A stretch of DNA of 64,000 nucleotides from Parapristionchus giblindavisi (GCA_943737045.1 CALSFV010000268.1:544260-608259); one strand, 5' to 3'; positions 31,240 through 42,461 are shown, counted from the stretch's first letter. Numbers and translations: made by a program. The notes: a model not told the origin generated them from the letters alone.

Positions 31240-33625
31240 TTATTAAAATAATAAGCATTTAAATAACCTTCTCCGTCTCCGCATCGATATACTTGGCCGT
31301 GGGTCGTTTCGTCTCTGCCGCCAGAGTGTACCTGGTGATTACGAGTCACAGCATAGAAGATAGAGTGCAATTAAAAGGACAATTATACTTTGAACTCCCT
31401 CGGTACAAAAAACACATGTATTTTCCATGGAAGTCATATGTGCCTCTATGTGCGAGATAGATAGAAAACATTTAAAGGCACTCATTTTACTCTCCGCCTT
31501 GGTGATACACTCTCGTAGACAAAGAAAACGAGAGAGAGTGGCCAGAGCGGAGTTTCAATAATCAAAAAGACCTACAATCCGACATCGAGGGACACTCCAG
31601 ACGCCATCTCAAAGGGAAGAATGCTCTGGGCACGAGGAGTGAACGCTTTCTGATACACACTGAAAGATATCCAGGAATTAGAGAGATTAAAGTTCAGAGG
31701 TCGTATCCATGAACGTCTGCAAACGGTTTGCCAACGTTCATGGATAGCTACACAAAAGTTAAAGATCAATTAAAAACATACGTGGATTCTAATTCATCAA
31801 TGGCATCACATGATATGGTTGGATCGAGTTTACGCTGAAAAGAGATCAGAGATCAAGCTACAAAGATAGGCAAGATCAAACTACAAAGATCGGCAAGATC
31901 AAACTACAAACCCATAAGGTGAGATCATCGTCGGGTTGACCAATGTACAGACAACTGAACTCGCCGCCTGCTGTTCGAAGGTCGGCAATGTGACGAGCGG
32001 CTTGTCTCTGAATAGAGAGATCAAAGATCAAAGTACACAAATAGAGTGATAGAGATTAAACTATAGATCGCAGAAGATCAAAGATCAAAGTACACAAATA
32101 GATAGATCAGAGATCAAACTACAGATAACAGAAGATCAAAGATCAACGAACAAATTGAGAGGAATGATCGGCGTGTGGTCCGAAGACGTTCGCATTGTTG
32201 GTGATGTAGTACACGGCGAGTTGACGATTCGAACGAGCATTCCTGTAAGAGATCAAAGATCAAAGATCAATCAAAGACCTGCACTCATTTGAAGATATTT
32301 TTGAGCATGATAAACTCTAGTATTCGTAATACAAATGCCTTTTCTTTGCCCATATTTATTTCCTTGTCTGTTCCTTACCCATATTGCTCGCTGGTTTTAT
32401 TATTGATGTTATTGTCTAATGGATAAACAAATAAAAAACAAACAAAAAACTTTCATTTCGTTGTTATCTTATCAGGTAAAGACAATATGAAAGCTACAGT
32501 AATACAAACATCGCTACAGTAACCCTGACTCTCTGACCATATCCCCGCTACTCACAATCGTGCCGTTCTTCTCGCATAGTAGATGATACTGCCGAGGTCG
32601 GACTCACCGTAGCCTTTGAAGTGTTCGTTGTGTGCTATATCAATGTCATCTGAAACACAAAACAGGCAGGTTTGAGAGAATATCGATTGATACGATCTTT
32701 TTATAAAGTATATTCTGCAGTTTCCTTTTTCAGCTTTATGTCAAAACTGTAATAATCCAAAATATTAGCCTCGTACGGGGCTCGAACCCGGGATATTCAG
32801 ATTAATATTTATAATACATACATTGTCTTTATTTTTATGAAACTACAACTGACCAGCAAAAGCGATCTCCTTTAACCGCACAACCGTCTCAGCTGATATG
32901 AAATCGAGTGAAATCAAATCATGAAAGTGATCTACCCCCAGGGCAGAAGGAGGATGTGATGAGGCCTGGAGAAATTAATCGATAATACTCAGAATTATAC
33001 GAAACTAGACAAGATTACGGTAGATATATCGCCAATTAAAGAACAAGATCCAGTCAGGACTACAGTATCTATCTACGGAATAATCATAATTTTACTCCAG
33101 TTCCGCCAATTTTTAGAGCATTTTAGCCGTCGCCCCCCCCCCCCTCTAAAATAGGTCCACCGTCCGCCAAGTTCGAACACAGGGTCTTTTGTGTCCTATC
33201 GAAGATCAATCGACAAGTACTATTAGGCGATAACTACCGTATCCTATTACATACCGTATTGGCAACGATGACGCTGACCATATGATGGAGACCGGAGGCG
33301 GAGCTACAGCCAATCTTGAGTAGCTGCTGGTAGATAGCCTGAAGGAGTGTATGAATGAATAGATGAATAAATGAAGGAATGAATGGCTCGAGTTCTTTCA
33401 CAAAGGGCTCACTCCTAATTCAATATTTCATTTCATTATTTTTCATCTCTTATTTCACAAATTTGTTCGGTAAATGTGAATAAATATATATATAAAGATC
33501 ATAATGCAGATGAGAACTCTAACAAGTTTACGGATAACTCATTGGTCAAATGAAACTAATGAAACGCAGATTCAGCAGTTACTAAAGATATGTGGGCATG
33601 ATTCAATATAATACATTTTCATACC

Positions 33626-34561
33626 TTCATCATTTCCTTCCGAATCTAAATCTTTACAATCGGCTATTGATTCTATTGTTGATTGGAGTCTCACATGGAA
33701 TATGACTATATCTGCCCCCAAATGTACTGTCCTCCATATTGGCCCTTTAAAGGCTCGTACCCAGTATATTATGAATGGTTTCCCACTTTCCTCATCACCT
33801 GTTGTAAGAGACTTAGGAGTTCACATGAGCTCTGATTTATCGTTTAATCACCATATATCAGTCATAACTACCAAGGCCAAAGCTTCTATTAATATGCTGT
33901 TCTTGTCTGTCCACTCTCGTTCCCATTCACTTTTATCTAAAGCTTATACTGTTTATATAAGACCAATTCTTGAATCATGTCCTATTATCTGGAATCCCAC
34001 CCTTAAATACCTGACCAATTCAATAGAAAGTGTACAAAGAAATTTCACATATAGACTTTTTGCTAAATGCAAACTTGCTCCCTTACTTTTTAACGAACGC
34101 AACGCTTTTCTTCAACTCCCCACATTAGAATATAGAAGAGCCATCCGTGATCTCCAATTTCTCCATAGCACAGTACATAACTATTCTTTATTTGACTCCT
34201 CTCACTTATACTATATTGATTGTAATAGAATTAGCCATCGTTATTGGATATCACTACCTTTTTGTATTCCCAAATCCCTTTCCACTTGTGCCTCTAGATC
34301 TCTGTCCACGTGGAACTCCCTCACCCAAGAGCTTGTCTCTTCCCCTCCCCATATATTCCGTGCAGGGATACTAAATTTGCCCCCTCACAATATTATAACT
34401 CAATCTCGTATTCGTCCTTAATATCATTGTTCAGCTAAAGCTGCCACTCCCCAACCGAAATCGCTTAAGCGACGGAACTCTATCACTCCCTTATTGCTTC
34501 ATTCATTCATTATTCTTGATTTTAACTGATGGATAAAGAAATAAATAAATAAATAAATAAA
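33626..34561 (+). mobile_element. 5'-truncated CR1/jockey-like LINE inserted in the right arm
   Basis: Flanked by the direct repeat ATACC (33621-33625 and 34562-34566); the left arm shows the empty site. A 239-aa frame (33702-34421) covers the post-catalytic part of a reverse transcriptase: VRDLGVHMSSDLSFNHHI, SKAYTVYIRPILESCPIIWN, NSIESVQRNFTYRLF and LPTLEYRRAIRDLQFLH. The 3' end is a (AAAT)n tail, ATAAATAAATAAATAAATAA. It interrupts a family-C repeat. Confidence 0.88.
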
Positions 34562-34785
34562 ATACCATTATAATGTGATTATCGACCCATATATGTATGG
34601 CTAATTTTCAGATTTTATTCACTATATATAGTCCATATTTATACGAAAGATTACAATATAAGAGCGAAAAAAACGATTTTTCTAAAAAACCGACCCATCA
34701 TATTTCGAGAATCCACCCACTATATAAAACAATCCTGTGAGGGCACCAGCATCTATGGATATCTAATAGATTGTATTAGACGTGC

Positions 34786-37236
34786 TTAGATACAGCTTAT
34801 AGTCTGCCTGTGCCAAACGCGAGTAAATACACAGCTATCCATCGTGTAATTCTAGGAGATTTAAACGCCAAAATTGGCAAAAAAACAGGTACTGAAGCAT
34901 GCGTTAGTAGTTATGGATATGGAGATAGAAACTGGAAGGGGGAATCAATTGTAAACTTCTGTGAACTATATGGGTTACGTGTTGGGAATTCATTCTTTAA
35001 AAAAAGGGAGGGTCGTAAATTCACCTGGGTAGGACCAAATGGATTGGTTAGGAATGAAATTGATTATGCGCTTTATTCCAAATCTTTGGGTGTGAAAGAT
35101 GTTACAACTATTAATAGATTTCATTTTGTTTCTGACCACCGCTTGTTAGTGGTCAAAATAAATTATCTGACGCATATTCGTAAGCAATTTAAAGGAGCGC
35201 AATCTTTCAAGATGGATCGGCAGGTCTTTGAGGGTTCACTTGAGCGCGAATTGAATGGTAATGCAAACCTGACGTATGATGAGGTAGTTCACGCTATTAA
35301 TCATGCTGCGAATGACGCTAAGATAAGAAGAGTAGCTTCAAGGAGAATTTCCCCTAAGACGCTTGCGCTTATCAAGAAAAGATGTAATCTAAAAAGGACA
35401 GGCGGGGGAACGGCACATGTAGATTGGGTACTGACTAATAGGCTGCTTAGACAAAGTTGGAGAGAAGACAGAGAGCGGAGACTGATAGACGTGGTCAATA
35501 ATGCCATTGAGAGAGGTAGAAGCTGGAAAAAAGCAAAGGATTCGGAAGGGGTGGGAAAAAAGCTAGTATCTAAAATAAGGCGTTCAGACGGTGTAATGGT
35601 CTCAGGGAATGATCAAATTGCTTCGGTTTTCCAGGAGTTTTATAACGAATTATATGAGGGAGATGGTGGGGCTGGATATGTTGTGAGGAAAGTGGAAGAT
35701 GAGTGGTTACCTTTAACGGTTGAGGAAGTCAGGGTTACATTAAGTGGATTCAAATCGGGTAAAGCACCAGGGAAAGATGGGGTTACTGGGGAAATGTTAA
35801 GATTGGGATCAAATTTGCTCGCACCAATAATCACAAATATTTTTAATGAGTGTCTTACGGGGAAAATTCCAAAGGGTTTTGGGGATGGTAGAACAATTCT
35901 TTTGCCAAAATCGGGAGACAATGCTAATGTTAGGAATTTCAGACCCATAACTTTATTGCCTGTCATGCAGAAAGCGCTAACCGGTATACTTAATCGCAGA
36001 GCCGCTTCGGTTTTAGATACGGTACGCAGTCCAAATCAAATGGGTTTTAGGTCTGCTTATTCAACTTTAGATGCAATTTTTACATTAAATAGTGTCATAT
36101 CTAACTGTAGGGAATATAATTTGCCAATTTACTTGCTGTTCCTGGATATTGCTAAGGCTTTCGACTCTATCAACACAAAATCGGTATTAGAATCATTACA
36201 AACACAAGGAATTCATCCACAATTTGTTTCTTTTCTTTATCAATTAGGTGCTAATTCAAATAATAATATTGTTATAAATGGGGAAGAGTACCCTATTCGA
36301 GTAGGTCGCGGAGTAAGGCAAGGTGATTGTTTATCTCCTCGTCTCTTCACTGCAGCCCTGGATGAGGCTTTTAGTTCACTTGATTGGTCGAGGAAGGGAA
36401 TAAATATAAATGGAAGCTTTCTTTCTCACATTCTTTTCGCCGACGATGCAGTTTTGATAAGTCATGATAGTAGGCAAGTTCAGGTAATGGTCCATCAACT
36501 AGAAGGGGCTCTGAGTAAAGTGGGTTTGAGCATTAATGGGTCAAAAACTTTTGCGATGGCGTCTAATCCTGGTAGAAGAGACGTTGTCGTTGGGGGAAAT
36601 AAAGTTAAAATAGTTCAAAAATGCGTCTACTTGGGGCAGGAGGTAACATTGGATAATGGGAGATTCAATGGGGAAATAGATAGAAGAATAAGGGCTGCTA
36701 TCTTCTCTTTTAATCAATATAGAGCTTTTTTCTCTAATCGCCGCATTCCAATGCAAAATAAAAAACGTTTGTTTGAGGGAACAGTACTACCTGCTATGAT
36801 GTATGCTTCAGAAACCTGGTGTTTGACCTCTCGTCAAGAAAATAAAATCGCTGTGGCGCAGCGCAGACTAGAGCGTTGCATGTTAGGAATATCATTACTC
36901 GATAAAAAGACGAATGACTGGGTGAGAGCACGGACCGGGCTGACGGACTTTGTCCAGTGCTACAGATTGAGACGGTGGCGATGGGCTGCCCGCTTATCTT
37001 CACTTGATCCTGACAGATGGTCGAGAAGAGTGTTAGAATGGCACCCACAAGGGCCAAAGCGATCAAGGGGAAGACCCGAATTGAGATGGAAGGATGAATT
37101 TGTGAAGATAGTCGGGCCAGGCTTTATGAACGTTGCCAGAAACATGGATCAATGGAACCATATCATGTCACTACAGATCCGGTGACCCACCGCTTAGTTG
37201 ATCTCGATAAAGTGTTTAAATGTAAATGTAAAAAGA
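34786..37236 (+). mobile_element. RTE-like non-LTR retrotransposon, 5'-truncated, with long intact frame
   Basis: One frame of about 790 codons (34810-37185) runs through the C-terminal half of an apurinic-type endonuclease (ILGDLNAKIG near residue 15; FVSDHRLLVV near 106) and a full reverse transcriptase. The latter has KAPGKDGVTGEML, RPITLLPVMQKALTG, LFLDIAKAFDSIN, GVRQGDCLSPRLF and the catalytic FADD at residues 543-546. The tail ends TGTAAATGTAAAAA, as in RTE elements. The repeat CGTGC (34781-34785 and 37237-37241) flanks it and the left arm has the empty site. The N-terminal endonuclease residues are missing, so this copy cannot be autonomous. Confidence 0.88.
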
Positions 37237-37437
37237 CGTGCATAACGAGTTGAAGGATAACTCCTGGGTCAAATGAAGCTAATGAAACGCAGATTCAGCG
37301 GTTTCAAACAAGATGTGGGCATGGTTTAATATACGTAAAATACATATCGTAATGCAGTGCAATACATAAACAACCTTTTTTTGGAAAAGTTTCAATGTAT
37401 ATAGGATAGATATCTGGTAGGTCTGGTTCATAAAGTT

Positions 37438-37649
37438 AACTTTAGTCATTTCACTATAACCCTCTTCTCTACAATATCACTGTGCAAGACCACGCCCACT
37501 CCCCCACTGGGGCACTAAATTTTCTCCCACTGGTCCCCCAGTGCCTCTCCCCTTCTCAGTGGTCCCCCAGTAAATCTCCCACTGGTCCCCTAGCTCCATC
37601 CCCACTGGGAAATCTACTGGGGGACCAGTGGGAAATAAAAACCAGAGTT
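37438..37649. mobile_element. About 210-bp insertion with CCCACTGG/CCAGTGGG modules, right arm only
   Basis: The left arm reads straight through this point. AGTT flanks it on both sides. Inside, CCCACTGGTCCCC-like modules repeat and a complement, GGGGACCAGTGGG, closes the right side. This suggests a foldback element; no ends are otherwise clear. Confidence 0.7.
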
Positions 37650-38262
37650 GCACACACGCATGAGTTGTCAACGAACGCACATTCAGAGTGCTTTTTACGG
37701 CCACCAGACACGCCCCAGTTCGGTCGATCTTCCCCAAGAACGTGAGTTAACTTACTTAATAATTCCCTAACTTCCTAAGTGACCTTAAGTGGGACCATAA
37801 GTGACTTAGACTAAGTCCTTAAAAGCACTAAGCCTAATCAACCTTAGTCGCTCTTCTGAACGATGATCCCTCCTCCTCTCCATCATCCTCATTCATCATT
37901 GTCTCTCCTCCATCGATGATGTAGAACGACAACTGGAAGATCAAAGATCAACTTATAATAATTTCCAATCAAAGTCTTCTTTCACACCTCAACAGAATCT
38001 CATAACGATTATACTTAATACAATACTGAGGTAGAGTGGTTCCACCGCGAAAGCTACCGTACACTTCCTTGGTCTCAAAACGATTTCTACTGTATATCAA
38101 AATGTGTCTACAGTGTAAGCTACCGTAACCTTCAGTGGTCTCATAACGAAATCTACCGTATACCTTCTTATTACTCTCAAATAATCCTCCACTCAGATCG
38201 TATAAAACGAGACTCTTTCGACCCAACCTCACCACACTTTGTGACCAACCCTCATCGTCAGT

Positions 38263-38634
38263 ATGCCACCCAAGCCATCCGCCAAGGGAGCCAAGAAGGC
38301 CGCCAAGTCCCAGAAGACTACCCGTACTGGAGACAAGAAGAGAAGAAAGTCAAGAAAGGAATCCTACTCCGTGTACATCTACCGTGTACTCAAGCAGGTC
38401 CACCCCGACACCGGAGTCTCCTCCAAGGCTATGTCGATCATGAACTCCTTCGTGAACGACGTCTTCGAGAGAATCGCCGGCGAGGCTTCCAAGCTCGCTC
38501 ACTACAACAAGCGTTCCACCATCTCTTCTCGCGAAATCCAGACTGCCGTCCGTCTTATCCTTCCCGGAGAGCTCGCCAAGCACGCCGTCTCTGAGGGCAC
38601 CAAGGCCGTCACCAAGTACACTTCCTCCAAGTAA
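38263..38634 (+). CDS. Histone H2B, unit 1
   Basis: 123 aa, intronless, [15 protein letters not shown]... to ...[10 protein letters not shown]. The basic tail, the histone fold ([38 protein letters not shown]) and the alphaC end ([20 protein letters not shown]) are complete. H2B pairs with H2A in the nucleosome. The 3' stem-loop is at 38674-38689 and an AATAAA at about 38735. It differs from all later copies upstream: sequence before about 38190 is Ku70, so the GC-rich promoter block common to the other H2B genes is missing. A TATAAAA-like sequence (38191-38197) remains at the right distance. Protein identical to units 2-5. Confidence 0.98.
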   Translation: MPPKPSAKGAKKAAKSQKTTRTGDKKRRKSRKESYSVYIYRVLKQVHPDTGVSSKAMSIMNSFVNDVFERIAGEASKLAHYNKRSTISSREIQTAVRLILPGELAKHAVSEGTKAVTKYTSSK

Positions 38635-38673
38635 ATCGTTACTTGCGAAGTCGTGAACTAACCAGAACCCAAC

Positions 38674-38689
38674 GGCCCTCTTTAGGGCC
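38674..38689 (+). terminator. Histone 3' stem-loop, H2B genes
   Basis: GGCCCTCTTTAGGGCC with a 6-bp stem (GGCCCT/AGGGCC) and 4-nt loop, preceded by AACCCAAC and followed by ACAA. This is the SLBP-binding processing signal of replication-dependent histones. Other H2B copies start at 43433, 48192, 52951, 57343 and 61734. Confidence 0.97.
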
Positions 38690-38719
38690 ACAATCCTATA
38701 CCTAAACAAGTTTGATCTC

Positions 38720-39815
38720 AAATATGTGTTTTGAATAAAGTTTGTCGCATACTGTAGCCTGATTCTCCGGTAGTTGATCTTTGATCTTGCGAAAAAAATT
38801 GATCTCTGGGATATCTTGTACGTGGATTACTGTAGTAGTATGTAGTTATACTGTAGAACGGTAGATTTCGCTCTGGCGTTGGATATAAGTCGAGCGTGGG
38901 ATACTGTAGATGAACATGCAGACTGATCTTTGATATCTAAAAGAAGATTTGAATGAAGTTGTGAGTAGTTTCCTAGACACTACCAAGATTTCACCTCGTT
39001 CCAACTGATAACGTTAACGAAATGTTCAAGAAGCACGTAGAATAAGGTTAGAATAGAGCTAACATTTATGCATCGAGATGAAATGAAATATGTGTTTTGA
39101 ATAAAGTTTGTCGCATACTGTAGCCTGATTCTCCGGTAGTTGATCTTTGATCTTGCGAAAAAAATTGATCTCTGGGATATCTTGTACGTGGATTACTGTA
39201 GTAGTATGTAGTTACACTGTAGAACGGTAGATCTCGCTCTGGCGTTGGATATAAGTCGAGCGTGGGATACTGTAGATGAACATGCAGACTGATCTTTGAT
39301 ATCTAAAAGAAGATTTGAATGAAGTTGTGAGTAGTTTCCTAGACACTACCAAGATTTCACCTCGTTCCAACTGATAACGTTAACGAAATGTTCAAGAAGC
39401 ACGTAGAATAAGGTTAGAATAGAGCTAACATTTATGCATCGAGATGAAATGAAATATGTGTGTTGAATATAGTTTGTCGTATACTGTAGCCGGATTCTCC
39501 GGTAGTTGATCTTTGATCTTGCGAAAAAAGATTGATCTCTGGGATATCTTGTACGTGGATTACTGTAGTAGTATGTAGTTACACTGTAGAACGGTAGATC
39601 TCGCTCTGGCGTTGGATATAAGTCGAGCGTGGGATACTGTAGATGAACATGCAGACTGATCTTTGATATCTAAAAGAAGATTTGAATGAAGTTGTGAGTA
39701 GTTTCCTAGACACTACCAAGATTTCACCTCGTTCCAACTGATAACGTTAACGAAATGTTCAAGAAGCACGCAGAATAATGAATCGAGATGAAATCAAGTG
39801 ATCTTTGATCTTTCA
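38720..39815 (+). repeat. ~366-bp sub-repeat behind H2B, three copies in unit 1
   Basis: Copies begin AAATATGTG at 38720, 39086 and 39452. Each holds the AATAAA region (TTGAATAAAG), CTGATTCTCCGGTAG, GATCTTTGATCTTGCG and ends near CATCGAGATGAAAT. The third copy differs (GTGTTGAATATAG, no CATTTATGCAT). Corresponding blocks: 43479-44574 and 48238-49333 (three copies), 52997-53725 and 57389-58117 (two), 61780-62875 (three). No gene is seen in it. Confidence 0.95.
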
Positions 39816-39984
39816 ATACTTGCTACATTCATCATGAATCTATTTTGTCTTCTCTGGTCGATGTCTCATGTCTACACTGTAAAATTCAAAAAAAATATTA
39901 CGGATAAGTCCTCTTATCAAGCCCTAATTCAGTTATCCTATACACAGGCGTGCGTCGTGAGAGCACGAGAGAGTGGCCCTGAGT

Positions 39985-40073
39985 GGTGTTAGTGCGCGAT
40001 CATTCAGATTTTTGGCGCGCAAACGCCTCACTTCGTGTGGGCGGAGCCACATATCGAAGCGCCGGGTATATAT
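39985..40073 (+). promoter_or_regulatory. H2A promoter (unit 1), shared block with H2B plus TATA
   Basis: GGTGTTAGTGC (39985), GGCGCGCAAA (40014) and GGGCGGAGCCACA (40039) precede TATATAT (40067-40073), 59-65 bp before the ATG. The same three blocks in the same order occur before H2B genes from unit 2 onward. Repeated at +4759, +9518, +13910, +18302 and +23060. Confidence 0.85.
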
Positions 40074-40131
40074 TGCCCTCGCTCGTTTACTCTTATCATA
40101 GTTTCGTGAAACTAAAGAACTCATAGTCAAC

Positions 40132-40515
40132 ATGTCTGGACGTGGAAAGGGAGGTAAAGCCAAGAGCGGAGGAAAGGCCAAGTCTCGTTCATCCCGTGCT
40201 GGTCTTCAATTCCCCGTCGGTCGTCTTCACCGCATGCTGCGCAAGGGCAACTACGCTCAGCGTGTCGGAGCCGGAGCCCCTGTCTACCTTGCTGCCGTTC
40301 TTGAGTACCTCGCTGCTGAGGTTCTCGAGCTCGCTGGCAACGCCGCTCGTGACAACAAGAAGACCAGAATCAACCCTCGCCATCTCCAGCTTGCCGTCCG
40401 CAACGACGAGGAGCTGAACAAGCTCATGGCTGGAGTCACCATCGCTCAAGGAGGTGTTCTTCCCAACATCAACGCCGTTCTTCTGCCCAAGAAGACCGCC
40501 GGAGAAAAGGAATAA
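40132..40515 (+). CDS. Histone H2A, unit 1
   Basis: 127 aa, intronless, [20 protein letters not shown] through the H2A signature AGLQFPV to the C-terminal KKTAGEKE. The acidic-patch residues in the [17 protein letters not shown] segment and RNDEELNKL are present. The tail has no SQ motif, so this is canonical H2A and not H2A.X; the core is not H2A.Z-like. Stem-loop at 40556-40571 and AATAAA near 40616. It follows H2B by about 1.5 kb of sub-repeats and precedes H4 on the same strand. Confidence 0.99.
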   Translation: MSGRGKGGKAKSGGKAKSRSSRAGLQFPVGRLHRMLRKGNYAQRVGAGAPVYLAAVLEYLAAEVLELAGNAARDNKKTRINPRHLQLAVRNDEELNKLMAGVTIAQGGVLPNINAVLLPKKTAGEKE

Positions 40516-40555
40516 ACGCCTCGCTTAGCACTCACGGCTAAACACAGAACCCAAC

Positions 40556-40571
40556 GGCCCTCTTTAGGGCC
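40556..40571 (+). terminator. Histone 3' stem-loop, H2A genes
   Basis: Same 16-nt hairpin as behind H2B. Other copies start at 45315, 50074, 54466, 58859 and 63616. Confidence 0.97.
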
Positions 40572-40631
40572 ACAATCGTATACCTGAACGAGTTTGATCT
40601 CAAATATGTGTGTTGAATAAAGCTTATGCAT

Positions 40632-41098
40632 TTCAATTATTGAGTTTATATCTAATCGATGTGCGAAAATAGCTGTTAGCTGAGTTTACGCTAGTGGTTT
40701 TTGAGAAACACTCAAAGATTACGGTAGCTAGGATCGACTACCGTAGTTTGGAAATGGTTGTGTACATCAGAATTCTGATAGAGTTAGTCAGTTCTAAGAA
40801 AGTCTACGGTTCTATTTGAGACCGTGTCTTGAAACGTTACGGTAGTCACAGTAGATTACGGTAATCTAGATATGCGTTTGTTAGCCTGACTCCAACCCTC
40901 GTATCTTTGACGTGATATTTCAATTCATATCAGTGAGAAGAAGTTGATCATTCATGTCGAACAGCTATTTGCATATCGAGAATAGGCTTTTAGAACTTGT
41001 TAGTTGATATGTTGATGTAGATGTATTCTTAGCGTTTCTCTTAATGCTTATCTAGATCAATACAAGAGCATTGGTCAGGGCAGTCGAGGGACGCCTTC
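40632..41098. other. H2A-H4 spacer
   Basis: About 470 bp of AT-rich sequence without coding features. It holds several TTACGGTA words, including an inverted pair (GATTACGGTAGCTAGGATCG, then ACTACCGTAG). Nearly identical in every unit. Confidence 0.8.
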
Positions 41099-41101
41099 TT
41101 T

Positions 41102-41157
41102 CCCGCCAATATCTGGTGGTAGTGCCCGCGCAGTCACTCAAGAGAGAGGATATTTAA
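41102..41157 (+). promoter_or_regulatory. H4 promoter (unit 1), shared block with H3 plus TATA-like box
   Basis: CCCGCCAA (41102-41109) and TGCCCGCGCAGTCAC (41123-41137) precede TATTTAA (41151-41157), about 55 bp before the ATG. The same two blocks stand before H3. Repeated at +4759, +9518, +13910 and +18302. Confidence 0.85.
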
Positions 41158-41169
41158 GGGTGTCTCTGA

Positions 41170-41523
<354 letters not shown>

Positions 41524-41583
41524 GTCGTCTCTCGACTTGTCGATCTCGACATGTGCTCATTGAGTGCAAACCCAGAACCCAAC

Positions 41584-41599
41584 GGCCCTCTTTAGGGCC
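41584..41599 (+). terminator. Histone 3' stem-loop, H4 genes
   Basis: Other copies start at 46343, 51102, 55494 and 59886. The hairpin is base-for-base the same as behind the other three histone types. Confidence 0.97.
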
Positions 41600-41910
41600 A
41601 CAATCCTATACCTAAACAAGTTGATCTCTGATCTTTGAAAAGTCGGAATAAAGATGTTTCATGATACAGTTTACTTATATGTGATTCAGTACTGCTCTAA
41701 ACCTTAGAGCACCTAAATTTCGAAAAGAAGCGGAAAATTTGTGTTGACTACTTTTAATTTATGTAGTTTTGTGATATATTCATGGTAAGGATGTTGTGTT
41801 TGCATGTAATATGTGAGAGAAATTCAGATACGTAGCAATACATTACATATAAACTTCGAAAAATATCACAAATCAAGTCTAATCTTAGCTCGTGAGGGTA
41901 AGAGCGTTTT

Positions 41911-42409
<499 letters not shown>

Positions 42410-42445
42410 GCAGTGTGCTTGAACAGCTGTATACCTGAACCCAAC

Positions 42446-42461
42446 GGCCCTCTTTAGGGCC
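42446..42461 (+). terminator. Histone 3' stem-loop, H3 genes
   Basis: Other copies start at 47205, 51964, 56356 and 60748. The flank after the loop reads ACAAACTTATG, differing from ACAATC(C/G)TAT behind the other genes. Confidence 0.97.

Larger units (their letters stand above)
30758..38143 (-). repeat. Right arm of the palindrome, with three extra insertions
   Basis: Reverse-complement counterpart of 26064-29896. After removal of insertions at 33626-34561, 34786-37236 and about 37438-37649, the remaining length (about 3.8 kb) equals the left arm. The outer end passes into Ku70 exon 1 sequence not present on the left. Confidence 0.93.
31066..38199 (-). pseudogene. Ku70-like N-terminal half, right-arm copy, fused to the histone array
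   Basis: Carries the same exon set as the left arm on the minus strand, from exon 37843-37932 (LSFYIIDGG, Leu instead of Phe) down to the Lys-rich exon starting at 31066. It also has part of an upstream exon, 38164 to about 38199, reading DLSGGLFESNKK before a GTATAC donor. Upstream of that the sequence becomes the 5' leader of the first H2B gene, so the true N-terminus and promoter are gone. The exon before the Lys-rich one lacks an AG acceptor here too, so that defect predates the duplication or my exon limit is wrong. Ku70 with Ku80 binds DNA ends in non-homologous end joining and at telomeres. Confidence 0.83.

Noticed and set aside
36960..37145. Minus-strand frames within the RTE-like element
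   Set aside because: They lie opposite the reverse-transcriptase frame and do not resemble known proteins.
38350..38721. 123-aa minus-strand frame over H2B and similar antisense frames over H2A, H4 and H3
   Set aside because: Antisense shadows of codon-biased histone genes; they repeat with every unit and have no independent support.
39798..39992. 64-aa frame in the H2B-H2A spacer, present in every unit
   Set aside because: Conserved only because the unit is homogenised; it overlaps the H2A promoter and shows no recognisable features.
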